Source: Przewalskia tangutica (taxonomy: Eukaryota > Streptophyta > Magnoliopsida > Solanales > Solanaceae). Taken from it: a DNA stretch of 64,000 nt. The notes below the pieces were generated by a model. That model saw nothing but the letters and a program-made list of their open reading frames with translations, did no database searches and was not told the DNA's origin. The stretch's first letter is position 1. Each line of letters starts with the position of its first letter. Below are positions 37,687 through 48,502 of this stretch, one piece after another. Location of the stretch: positions 54,693,794 through 54,757,793 of the forward strand of contig CM056733.1 of NCBI GenBank assembly GCA_029844215.1, in the 5' to 3' direction. Made by a program: the position numbers and the translations under genes.

Positions 37687-37829
37687 TCAGATATGTTTGA
37701 AAACGTATGCTTGAAAAAGAATTCAACTATGATAGGATATCAATAGTAAAAGCTGTGCAAAACAAATGATAGAATGAATGCAAAGTAAGATGAATGTACA
37801 TAATATGATGAATGTAATAAAAAGGAAAA

Positions 37830-37940
37830 AAATGTATGTGATAGAATGAATGAAATGCAAAAATGAATGTATGTGATAGAATGAATGAAATGCAAAAATG
37901 AATGTATGTGATAGAATGATTGAAATGAAATAATGAATGT
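37830..37940. repeat. 35-bp tandem repeat, three copies
   Basis: Units beginning ATGTATGTGATAGAATGAAT occur at about 37,832, 37,867 and 37,902, exactly 35 bp apart. Phenylalanine/histidine-rich minus-strand peptides across it are artefacts. Confidence 0.88.
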
Positions 37941-38015
37941 CCATGATTGGATAAATGCAATGAATGGGTGAACCAAATATGTCCCTTTTTTTGTTTTTGT
38001 TTTTTATGTGGTGGT

Positions 38016-38081
38016 GTCGAACCCAAGATGAGTTGCCTACGTATCACACCGTATGGTGAGAATCAGACACGCGTAGTTCGG
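38016..38081. repeat. Fifth copy of the CTACGTATC/CGTAGTTCG motif
   Basis: GTTGCCTACGTATCACACC, then GGTGAGAATCAGACACGCGT and AGTTCGG. The flanks differ from other copies but the arms are kept. Confidence 0.8.
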
Positions 38082-39342
38082 AATGATTATGTTGTAAAAT
38101 GCATGATAAAGAATTATGTAATCGACACTAGACATATCAATTGAATTTGCAAATATGTATAAAGATACAAAATATAGGACCCAGAGCGATGCTTCGTTGA
38201 ATCTGGTATAAGTTGACTTCTTTCCATCAACATAACTCCAGCTCATTCTTGTGATGATTTTTTTTCTTTTTCTTTTTCTTCCTTTTTATTTTATTTTCTT
38301 CCGGCCGCCCTCGACTATTTGCGAGGACGGTCTTCCTGCAAAAAATATGACAAATGGGTGAGAGTAGGCAAGCCACAAAAGTAATAAAATGTGCAATATA
38401 GTCAAAGACTCCCCTGCTTGGTTCGACCGGACTGGTGGTTGATGCTTCCAAAGTCCAAATCGCGATGTTCAAGAACAATTTATTCAGTATAGGTCCTGAT
38501 TGCAGTGTGACAAGAAAAAATGCAAAAAATGCAAATGCACGTGTCCGAAGTTATAAGCTCATGATATGTACAGAGTTTAAAAGGGTAATTATTGCTTTAA
38601 ATAATATGTACAGAGTTGCTAGCGACAAACAATAGTAAACAAAAAGCATGCAAATCAAACGCGCGCTCTAATATGCTTGGGACCTCCCTTATGCCAGAGG
38701 TGGAGTTAAACGACAGATATGCGAGATTATGATAAATAGGTCCAAGCCATTAAACTGCAATATTTCGTTGGAAATGGCGACCAAATGACGGTGCATTTTT
38801 TCCAATTTCGGCGTGTCATGATCAGACTTGGATCCGTCTATCATCATCACGCTACACACATATGCTTATTGGTCGTCGGGTTGTGAAACCCAACGACAAT
38901 TTGGTGGATTTCCTAATCGTGGAGACGATACCAAGGATCGACCCACCTAGGGTGTATGCATGCATGACTTAAAATAAAGAGGGCGGTATAGCTCTATCTT
39001 AAATTTTCTAAAATTTGGCTTACTAGACACAATGGTTCCCCAGCGGACTACTCGAGTGAGAAGGCTACGCGGCCACCGGATGGTACGGATGCTCATACGT
39101 CTTTGCCAACTCGCCTATATTTTGGTATTTGAAAGAAATTTGCGGGTGCGCCAGCACACCTCGCGTGTAGTGTGTGACAGTGTCAATTTTCCAGAATGGA
39201 GAAAATATGAGCGGAATGACAATTTAAGGAAAGCAGTAAAAGAATGTAGCAATTAAAGTAGTTAATTACAAAATAAAAGCAAACAATATAAAACATTTAC
39301 AACAAATATAAAAGCAAAATAAAGCGCAATATTTAATTAACT
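38082..39342 (-). other. Non-coding leader/interior of the Ogre-like element
   Basis: I see no coding domains. A polypyrimidine stretch lies at 38,255-38,300. The segment at 39,000-39,260 carries two modest open frames without recognisable motifs. In element orientation this is the 5' leader next to the LTR. Confidence 0.55.
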
Positions 39343-39415
39343 CCGAGGTCAAAAACGGGCGCGACAGCATGGCGACTCCGCTGGGGATATCAGGTTCTTG
39401 ATCATAGCAAACCCA
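39343..39415 (+). other. Inverted 73-bp segment carrying the LTR end and the primer-binding site
   Basis: On the plus strand this segment reads CCGAGGTCAAAAACGGGCGC, GACAGCA, then TGGCGACTCCGCTGGGGA (39,370-39,387), the primer-site type of Ogre elements. The element is otherwise in minus orientation, and its other LTR has the complementary arrangement (31,237-31,260). The segment begins exactly where the LTR match stops at GGTCTGAAC (39,416). A micro-inversion of LTR end, PBS and adjoining leader explains this. Confidence 0.8.
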
Positions 39416-41937
39416 GGTCTGAACGGTATCCGCAATGTTGCTCTTTGGCGCGGTTCCCTGGATGGAGCAATAATGTTGATTTTGAAGAGTCGCCACCTAA
39501 TTAGTTAAGTGAATTAGGACACTAGATTTATTGCAATAAAAATACTGCAATTAATCTTCATTTAATGGTCTGCAAAATTAATGAGATTCTGGATCAGGGT
39601 TCTTCATTATCCTAAAGGAAAGGGGTTAGGCATCCTTTAAGATCCGTTAACTTGCGGTTATTCGTTCAAACCTAGGTTAATTATTTATTGCCTTTTTTAT
39701 TCTACATATTTTAAGCAGTTTTCATAATTTACAATTACAATGGAATGCAATACAAAATAATAAAGCTAAAATCGAATAAAACTCCGGGACATCTTTTAGC
39801 TCTTTTTAGGCCTTCTGCACAAGATGATCTCCGGGTACCTGCATAAACACTTAGTAAAAGTGTTAGTAATAGAATAAATAATTTTAAAGCAATGACAAGA
39901 ATTAATAAGTAAAGCCAAAAATAAATCCGTCTTTTGTACAGGGGAGGCCTTGGAAATCAGACGGAGATTCCTTCATCGGCCAATATTGTTAGAAACAATA
40001 AAATAAATAAAACATTCAAATTCGCGCCAAAACAGTAATAGTTTTAAACACGGAGGGCTCAAATATATACAAAATAAAGTGGGACATCCTAAACAAGTCC
40101 GGCTGTGAAAACTCGCCCCGCCAGCGCATGTTGGTTATCCTGTGTAAGTAGAAGAAATCATCAACGCCCAGAAAGCTTCATTTTATTTTATCTTCCGTCT
40201 TTGCAACTGTGGAGGCCTCAAAAATCGACGGATAACTTTTTCATTGGTCAATCAAGTGTAGTATCTTGTTCAAATCAATTTAATAAAAGGAGCAAAAGGG
40301 AAAAATCATAATGTCGCCGGAGCAACAAAATCTAAAATCAGTAACAAAAAATAGGCGACACAGAACGTGACTCTTACGCGTGTAATGGAACTCCATATAA
40401 GTAAACCAATTTCAGATTGCTGCAAAATGCCTTTAATCAAAGGAATACGTTGTAGCCTGTAAACATGTTACTACAATTTTACCAAATGTACTAGAAACAC
40501 TATAGTCTAACAAATATTTTGAAAGAAAAAATGGGATACACCAAGTAACAAGTTATAACTACATTGGAGAATTGTAGAGTCATTCGCCAAATATCTTCAT
40601 AGTTTGAGAGAAAAACCATTTGACACTCGATTTAAATGCTATTTGATGATGTAAATATAGCACCAGACAACATAATATTATTCTTGCACAAACTATGTCA
40701 AACTCCATCTGCATATCCCAAATCCTAATACATGCTCACATAATGAACCAATTCGACCAAGACACAACAAACCCAAATGGTTCGCGGAAACAGTGAAAAC
40801 AACAGCAGCAAGCAACAAGAAAATGGACTGAACTCAGTCCGATATCGATGAAATAGTAGAAGCAACGAACAAACCACCACAAACAGTGGTTCGCCGAAAA
40901 CCAGAGATCCGTCGGAGTCAAAACTCCGGCCAAAATCAAAGTCCTAAGAAAACAGTCCAACAGGCGATGCAGCCCACAGATCCCAAACACAACAAAACGT
41001 AGGTAGTCGGAGTTTAAAAACTCCAGCGAGATTCAGAATAAAAATCAGTCCAAAATAAACAATAATATAATAGCAACGAAAGAGAAACAAACAACGATTT
41101 CAACAATACAAAAGGCAGCGGGCAGCGGCGGTACAATGGGGTTCACGGTGGTGTTGTTGCTGGTGGGTATGGTTCAGCTCCGGTGGGGTGCTGCGGTGAT
41201 GGCAGGTTGGTCGACGAGAAGTGAGTGTTTTCAATATTTGAAACTTATAGAGGGGTGAGAGAATGGGGTGAGTGTGTGGAGAAGATGATAGAGGAGAGAT
41301 ATTATATGGGTGAAATATTGTTGATGTTGGTGTTGAAGAAGATAAGTTGAAAATGATGGTATGCGGCTGAAGGTTGGGTCTTGAAAATGAAAGGGTAATG
41401 TTTGTTTTATATAGGGGTTTTTTAGGTTAAGGTTTTGTTTTGGGTTTTGGGTTTTGGGGGGAAAAGATGAAAGGTGTATTGGGCCTTATTTTTTTACCTT
41501 AGTTTTTGGCGGATTGGACTGATCCAGATTGTGCCTCGGACTGGACTGGTTTGACAAAAACGCAAAACGAATTTATCATTTAAAAGAAAAATTATTTAAA
41601 AAGATACAAAACTATCCAAATAAAAATGTCGATGCAATAAAATACAATATTTAAGAAATGTTTAATGCCTAATTAAAAATAAAAACGGGATGTCAATTAA
41701 TTATTTAAAGAGATGCAAACATTAATAAAATAAAACGACGGTGTAATAATAATAGAAACATAATATTGACAAAGGCATAATGCTTAATTTAAAATAAAAA
41801 GATGCAATGTGATTTTGTGAAGAAATAAACATAGAATATTATGTAAAAATGCAAAAATGATGATTAAAATGCGGTGTCCTAAAATACATAAAATTGCAAT
41901 AAATATACGAAAAACGGGTCAAAATTGACTGTCAACA
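39416..41937 (-). repeat. 5' LTR of the Ogre-like element
   Basis: Direct repeat of 31,261-33,767. It ends with GTCAACA at 41,937 beside the TCACT duplication. It lacks the last about 25 bp of the LTR in place, since these lie in the inverted segment 39,343-39,415. Confidence 0.92.
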
Positions 41938-42860
41938 TCACTTACCAAAGATTGGTGAACAAAAAATTTGAGAAGCAAATCGGTTATACTATGGAAGTTT
42001 ACATTGATGACATGCTGGTCAAATTCCGAGAAGCTGAGATCACCTAGCCTCTTTAGCTGAAACCTTTAACATTTTACGTCGCCATGGCATAAAGTTAAAT
42101 CCGGAAAATGCACCTTCGGGGTCAGGTCTGGGAAGTTCTTGGGTTTCCTTATCTCCAGTCGTGGAATCGAGATGAACCCTGATAAAGTTAAGGCTATCCA
42201 GGAGAAGTCGGATGCGTTAAATAACGTAAAATGGTACAGAGATTGACAAGGAAAGTCGTGGCCTTGAGAAAATTTATATTGTGATCAATAGATCGGTGTC
42301 ATGAATTTTCAAACTCATCAAGAAAAAACATCATTTCCAATGGACACAAAAGTGTGATCGAAGCTTATAGGACCTCAAGGCTTACTTGGCTAGCTCTTAT
42401 GTAATGACAAAACCCAAAAAAAGTGTGAGATTGTTCACCTATGTGAATGTCTCAATTGTGTCGGTTAGCATCGCTCTCATACGAAAAGAAGAAGAAAAGA
42501 AACTCCCCATCTACTATGCCAGTAAGACGCTAATCGGGGCTGATTCATGATATCCGGACGTAGAAAAGATGGCCTTGACCCTCGTCACATCCACGCGGAA
42601 GTTACGACCTTACTTCCAATGCCATCCAATGACTGTCATGCCAAATGCCCCACTGCAGGGGGAAAATATTATGAGCTAATTATCAAACGGGTCAGTCGAG
42701 ATAAGAAAATATGATCGGACATATTAACCCCGATCAGCAAAATGAACGTCGATCTTGCCAGAGTTCGCGACTGATTTTGTCCCCAATACGACCTTGAAAA
42801 TCTCAAGGTATGAATTCGTTCTTTTTACCTTTTTTTTATATTTCCCATAGCCTTTTATGA
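41938..42860 (+). pseudogene. Tat-type RT end and RNase H remnant
   Basis: The reading resumes with TYQRLVNKKFEKQIGYTMEV then YIDDMLVKF (about 41,942-42,025), including the catalytic DD. FLGFLISSRGIEMNPDKVKA follows at about 42,130. RNase H-like fragments (SVRLFTYVNVSIVSVSIALI, LPIYYASKTLIGADS) lie at about 42,425-42,550. Stops and frame changes are frequent. After about 42,860 I recognise no integrase, so that part seems deleted or decayed. Confidence 0.88.
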
Positions 42861-43878
42861 TCGCAGAACTGAGACTGGCATCAAGACTGGGATTGGTTGC
42901 ACAAATTTTGAACTCAAAAGACGTCAAAGTGAAGATCAAAAAATACATGTTGCACTGTTTTCATTGACCGACTTTTTTCCTGAATTGGTTTTTGTCAGCA
43001 AGGTTTTAACGAGGCAACAATTGAAAAGTGTATTACTTAGAAGAACTCGTCAAGGAAATACAAACACAAAGAGAAATGATCTACTCCTAGCTACAGAGGG
43101 CAAGCGTCTTCGCCTCTTTTGTACTTTTTAGTTCTGTAAAAAAAAATACATGCATGTATTCATGTATGAATATCGAACACAATATACAGAATAAGCTTGC
43201 TTAAAGGCTTCCTACACTCTAATGTTGTTGGTACGAACGTGTCCTCCCGGACCTGATAATGTCCACCTTGAACACACGACATGACCTATTAACCTCAGAG
43301 CGTGAAGAAAATATAAACTTATGCCAATATGAGACGAGGTCGATACATCCTCCTCGTCGACACAAAACAAGGGGGCCCTCATTTTATTATGAAATAGACG
43401 ATTTAAATTCTCAATCATAAAATATGCGGCCGAAAGTAATATATCCGGATGAGTGAAGCGATTGCTCAAAATCTCGCACGCATTATGAAGAAATAAAAAT
43501 GCAAATCGTAGAACTTAAACACAAGCGTTCGAATTCGCCATAGAGCATAGTCCCGATGAGGGGGTCCTTGGGTGGAAGGATCCCTATGGTTGAACTGCTC
43601 CACTTTAAAAGAACGGGTAATTCATACACCCTGACACAAAACATACCAACATAACTAAAGTGACAAGCAACGATCAAACGTCTCCCGCATGGGACTTAGG
43701 CAATTTTGCGTAAAGGTTCGACAATTCAGAGATAAGCAAAAACACTGTCACAAGAAAACATTCAATAAAAAGGCCCAAAAACACGGGCAATACCAGTAGT
43801 GCAAAACAAACTATTTTCCAAAAAAGGCCAATAAGCATATCTAAAAATCTTAAGAACTCCACGTAGAGAGTACATGAG
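42861..43878. other. Degenerate interior of the Tat-type element, no domain recognised
   Basis: About 1 kb lies between the RNase H remnant and the antisense ORF region. Small open frames on the minus strand show no known motif. This is where integrase and the pol end would be expected. Confidence 0.5.
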
Positions 43879-45640
43879 TCAAGCATCAGCGACCGAGGCT
43901 TCAACGTTTCCAACAGGGATATGTGTCTCCTGGGTCATGTCAGTAAGTGGATCCTTCAGGAGGGTTGCCCCTACGTCATCTCCTCTTACCTCTGAAACTA
44001 TATAGGGGTCGCTGGGATGAATCTCTTCCCCGTTACCTTTCCCGCTTCTACTCTCAGTCATAAGGACCTCAAAGGGATGATCCCCATATTCATCTAGGGT
44101 TTCTCTTTCACCCTCGTGAGACCAATTTTCATCATCAGAAGACGGAGCAAGATCCACTGATAGCGCGCATGGGCAAAGCCTAATGGTCCATGTCATCTAC
44201 CTTCAGAGCATCAACTAAGGCCTCCTAAACATTTATCGATCCCTCTTGAACCTTTTGGAGGACTTGTCGATGAGCCGGGTACGTTGTGTGGGTCTTTTCA
44301 AGTATAAAATCTAGCTTCAATTGCTGAATTTTAGCATCTGTGTCAGATAAATCAACTTTTTGCATAGCCGCACGGAGGGAAGTATTGCTCTTGATCACTG
44401 ATTGTGCTTAACTTGTTTGTCATAACGAGTTGATAGGCCCTTTTTTCTCACTTCCAGTATATTCTGAGCTCTTTGCGTAGAAGTCTTGTCCCTCTAACAA
44501 GCTTCAAGTTCAACCCCCATGATCTGAATCCGTTCGGCCATGTCCATTTCCCTTTAAACTATATTGGCTAAATGATCCTGATGCTCAGTACACTTCTTCT
44601 GTAGATCCAGAAGATTTTTGCCTCACTGTAAATCTTTCTGTCCTATTCTGATTGGGCCAACTTGGCCTCTAAATCCTCCACTGAAATCAACTGACTTTCC
44701 CGGACTGGGAGTTGCTCTTGCAGTGTCTGGTACTCTGGCATCTTCCTCCTCTCTTTAGCAAGTTTTCATTGAAAACCCTCCATCGTGAGATGGTTCACCT
44801 AAGGAGAAGAGTAATTCAAAAAATTGGATGTCACGATGCAGAATAAAAAAATAACAAACCAAGAAGAGAGAAGAAAGCAGACATGAGCGCCAATGTTGAG
44901 CAAACAGTCGCCAGAGACTATTCCCATCTTCTCCTTGTCATTCTCACTCACCAAAGGCCACAAGTAGTTGGTCACCTTACCGACCTTGAAAGAAGGTTAC
45001 ACTCCTGATGAACGATTAAAATGATCTACCGATAAGCTGTGGGATTACGGATTGGAGTAAGATAAGTATCTACTATCCACGATCCATGGGAGTTCCACGG
45101 GCCCTCGCTACACGCTCCAACATTAGGACCCTCAGTTTGACGCCTAGGCATGGTACCTTAAGGGGTAGGGGCTCGCTCTTGAGAAACCGAAGCGGGGACT
45201 TGGGCAGGAGTAAGGGAAAAAGGCGTGTAGGAGTTCGGATTCGAACCTATTAGTCCCTCAATGGGTAAGAACTGGGGCAGGATGCTCTTCTTCCTCACTG
45301 GCATCAGACTCCAAGTTGATGGTCATCATAGAGGTGGCTTGAGTGGTTGGGGTTGACCCTTGGATGTAGCGCTCCTCTACATTCGGTCTAATTCTTTTAG
45401 ACAGGGGAGGAGAAAAAAGAGATAACAATCTTTTGGACCCGACATAATTCGTAACCATTGGGTTCCAGCTTAACTGAGAAACAACTTGCTCAATTTGTTG
45501 AAGGGTCGCATCTGGATCCTTAGAAACATCTGCATATGGCCGGATCGATGTTCCCTTCAGAATACCATGATTTTTCCGCTTCCAATTATGTTTTGGTGTG
45601 ATCTCCTGCCACGTCCGGATGGAATAGGACACGTAATCAA
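43879..45640 (-). pseudogene. Antisense ORF region of the Tat-type element (decayed)
   Basis: Minus-strand open pieces at 45,632-45,258 and 44,196-43,879 are joined by frames that can be followed through stops, with a glutamate/glutamine-rich coiled-coil-like part near 44,760-44,560 (KLAKERRKMPEYQTLQEQLP) and acidic segments (SDASEEEEHP; SSDDENWSHEGERE). Tat-lineage elements are known to carry an extra antisense ORF between pol and the 3' LTR, which this matches in position, strand and character. Its role is unknown. Confidence 0.6.
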
Positions 45641-46000
45641 GAATATTCTGGACCCATCAGGCCAGACCCGGCACGGGTTCCGATATGTCCATGTTGTGGC
45701 TGACAATGAACGAAGGAATAAAGTCAGAGGCATTGTTAGGAATCAAGAAAGGCAAAATAATAAAAGCGGGCCTAGGAAAAATACTTACGATCAATATTCC
45801 ATTACGATCAACATATGCGCGACACGTGTAAGGTAGACGTTATAGGGGCAGCAAAGCATTTAATGTTAAAGGAAGGCGTGTGAAAATATGATAGACGACT
45901 AAATTGGTACACTAGTATATCCAAGAGATACTATGTTGAATGCAAAAATTGACGGTTGACAGACTCTTCCACTTCCCGGTCCTATGAGCTCAAGGGTCCC

Positions 46001-46018
46001 GAAAAGTGGGGGACTATC
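46001..46018 (+). promoter_or_regulatory. Polypurine tract of the Tat-type element
   Basis: GAAAAGTGGGGGACTATC directly precedes the LTR start TGTATTGGG. AAGTGGGGGACTATC is the common form in the Tat lineage. Confidence 0.88.
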
Positions 46019-46669
46019 TGTATTGGGTAGAAACACCTCCGGAAGCATTGGAGTACACAAGAATTCTGGTAGTTCCGAAGACCTCAATGGCCCCAAAGGA
46101 TATCTACAACTGTCTTCCACTCTCAACAACTCATGTCACATCAGCCCTCCTAGATCAAAGTGACGTGTCGTGCATGGGCACAGTGACGTCAGGGTACTCA
46201 CATCGTCATAATTTTAGGGGGCATAATAGTCTAAGTTTCGTCTATATATACAAGACTTAGAAGAGAAGTAAAATACATTGTATTCTCTCTAAGCTCACAC
46301 TTGTAACCTAGATCTCTCTGAAGCAAATATACCACTCTTAGCTCTTGTTCTTACACCATCAGTTGTTTATTTTTAGATCTAGTTCGTTTGTTCATTTTAC
46401 TTGCTTATTTCCGTATTTTACTTGTATTTTAATCCGACATAGCCGTATCTTAGCTAGCAACTCCGAACTCGTTTAAGAGGGTCTCCGGATCGAATACAAC
46501 CTAATTTTCTTTAATCCCTTGAATACAATTTGACATACCCGTAACTTAGCTAGCAACTCCGAACTCGTTTAAGAGGGTCTGCAAATCAGATATAACCTAC
46601 TTGTCTTTAACCTCTTGAATACAAATTTCTAACTGTATTTTTTGTTAGAATCATTTTCACCGGAAAACA
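46019..46669 (+). repeat. 3' LTR of the Tat-type element (651 bp)
   Basis: It matches 27,581-28,126, with an added 96-bp tandem duplication: units begin GACATAGCCGTAT at 46,436 and GACATACCCGTAAC at 46,532. It ends GGAAAACA at 46,669, followed by TAACC. Confidence 0.9.
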
Positions 46670-46937
46670 TAACCCATATATGAATATCCCGACATTCATT
46701 CTTCTATACTCTTCTGATACTGCCCTGGCTACATCATGTGAAATTTTTCTAACAAATCTAACCAAAAAGAGTCAAATTCTAGCTTCTTCTCTTCTTTGAT
46801 GGTGTAAAGATATGGAATTTGCCTCGTTGAATTTGCTTATGTTTGAATTCTAAGTGCGGTTAAGCTGGACCGGATATCACCGTCGTAAAAAATACACAAA
46901 AACACATATTTTACATACAAACATATATGGTATACAT

Positions 46938-47161
46938 TTTTTTTTGTTGACGAAGGAACCCGCAGCCGCTACTCTTTCGAGTGCGCACAGGGTAAACCCC
47001 GGACTTACGCAGTAGCCTGCAAACCACGTCAGCCATGTAAACCACACTTGGCAAGCCATGTGTGACAGGCTCAACCAAGAAGGTTTATGCAGGGGATCGA
47101 ACTCGTGACCTTGCGGTCCCGCGCTCTACTGCTACACCAACTTGGCTACCCTTGCGGGTAT
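46938..47161 (-). mobile_element. tRNA-derived SINE, 17-bp target-site duplication
   Basis: A 224-bp insertion is flanked by ACATATATGGTATACAT at 46,921-46,937 and 47,162-47,178. On the minus strand it starts with a tRNA-like head: A box TAGCCAAGTTGGT (47,136-47,148) and B box GAGTTCGATCC (47,094-47,104) of an RNA polymerase III promoter. A tRNA-unrelated body follows, and it ends in a run of A residues (T run at 46,937-46,945). It would be moved by LINE machinery. I cannot name the family with certainty. Confidence 0.92.
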
Positions 47162-47178
47162 ACATATATGGTATACAT

Positions 47179-48004
47179 ATACACACATACATAAGATTTT
47201 TTATAACATACACACATTTACACACATATATTCTTATCAGTAGTATATTATTCATGTGCAAATGTAATGAGAGAAGTTATCCTTACGTAATTTCAATACA
47301 AGGAAGAAAATTGAAGGAAAAAAAAAAAAAAAAATATCGAACTGAAAATGTTGCCTTCTTGTTCTTCTTCAATAAGAAATTCCACAGATCCATTACTCGT
47401 AAAATAGGTTGCTGATATGCTCCAGAAAATGATTCTTTATCTCTGCCAATTTGACAAAGAACTCCTATATAAATTACAAATATAAACGTTTGATTAATAA
47501 GAAGTTTAATGGCCAAGTGAGCAGCCAATTATTGATAATTAATTACCTTTATGTAACCAATCCAAAATTTAATACCCAACCTATATGCACCAAACAAAAT
47601 ATTACGTGAATGTGGCCTGAATACAAAAAATATCATAAGTTTTTTAAAAGCAGATAATTATGTGTTATTGTGTTCTACTTGTATATTCATATTAGGTAGT
47701 GGAAGAGTTCCTAATAATTATGACTCGTAATTAAATAATGACCCAACTTTAAAAATTTGTACAAAATGTATTATGTTGAGACATAACGTAAGACTATAAT
47801 AATTAAGAGTAAATGGCCAAAATTTGTACAGAAAATGAATGTGCACACTGTATCTTTATTATAATGTGTAATTACATTTTTATACAAAAATATTAAAGGA
47901 ATATTATTAAATTGAAGCACAAAATGATCGTTCAAACTTTTGAGGGACATTTTGGTTAGTTGAGTTTAACATTTGGAGCTCCCCACTTTTGGAATAGTAT
48001 AGAT
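47179..48004. other. AT-rich spacer, no feature recognised
   Basis: Low-complexity AT-rich DNA separates the SINE from the hAT element. A poly(A) run lies at about 47,318-47,333. No gene or element ends were identified. It ends with GTATAGAT, the hAT target duplication. Confidence 0.5.
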
Positions 48005-48502
48005 TAAGGTTGTCCAACAGGGCGGGATATACCGACCTCCCGATCCCCCTACCCTGTACCAATATCGGTATATCGGTATTCGGTATCGGCACCGGTACAG
48101 GGCTGAGAAGAAAAACCGATCCCGACAACGATTCACCCCGCCCCAGCCCCGACCCCGACCCCTTCTAGCCGTTGCACAACGGTTTTGCTCAATTTGGTTG
48201 TTGTGCAACAGTCAAATCCCCCTCCCCCAACCCCCCTACCCCCTAATATTTATTTTTAACCCTTAAGTTATTATATTTACACTTTAACTCAATTTTTTCA
48301 ACTATAAATACTTCATTCTTTCTCACAAATCTTCCTACAATTACAATCTCTCTAATAATCTCTCAATTTATCTCTCATTCTCTTTACATTGTCTTCTAAA
48401 TATTGAACTTAATTTATTCATTTGGGAATTGGGAGTGAAGTTGGCAACTAGCTTGAGGATCATCCGTTGAGCAAAGTTTTAATTTTCAACATCTCTCGAT
48501 TA

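Larger units (their letters stand above)
31237..41937 (-). mobile_element. Non-coding Ogre-like LTR retrotransposon derivative (LARD), TSD TCACT
   Basis: Near-identical 2.5-kb repeats (31,237-33,767 and 39,416-41,937) in direct orientation flank 5.6 kb of non-coding DNA. The right end reads TGTTGACAGTC on the minus strand. The left end is TATCGCGCCCG on the plus strand, with the expected terminal TG mutated to TA. TCACT at 31,232-31,236 and 41,938-41,942 is a perfect target duplication, and removing the element restores the Tat RT reading GVTYQR. Minus orientation follows from the purine tract beside the left LTR and from LTR-end and PBS sequences of Ogre type. No gag or pol remains were found inside, so the element needed proteins from elsewhere. 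LTR similarity is high, so it is younger than its host element. Confidence 0.92.
27581..46669 (+). mobile_element. Ty3/gypsy Tat-lineage retrotransposon, interrupted by an Ogre-like element
   Basis: LTRs at 27,581-28,126 and 46,019-46,669 share TGTATTGGGTAG at the start and a common end. A PBS-like TGGCGTCATCTATAGGGA and a polypurine tract AAAAGTGGGGGGACTATC flank the interior. Flanks TAACA and TAACC match at four of five bases. Gag, protease, RT and RNase H remains are in order, followed by an antisense ORF region. The RT is split by a 10.7-kb element at 31,237-41,937. The two LTRs differ visibly and the coding part is full of stops, so this is an old copy. No integrase was recognised. Confidence 0.9.

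Noticed and set aside
37723..38047. Minus-strand phenylalanine/histidine-rich ORFs
   Set aside because: They arise from the 35-bp tandem repeat and AT-rich DNA, and overlap in three frames.
47090..47150. Possible tRNA gene (A and B boxes)
   Set aside because: The A and B boxes belong to a SINE head. No cloverleaf with acceptor stem is completed, and a SINE tail and TSD follow.
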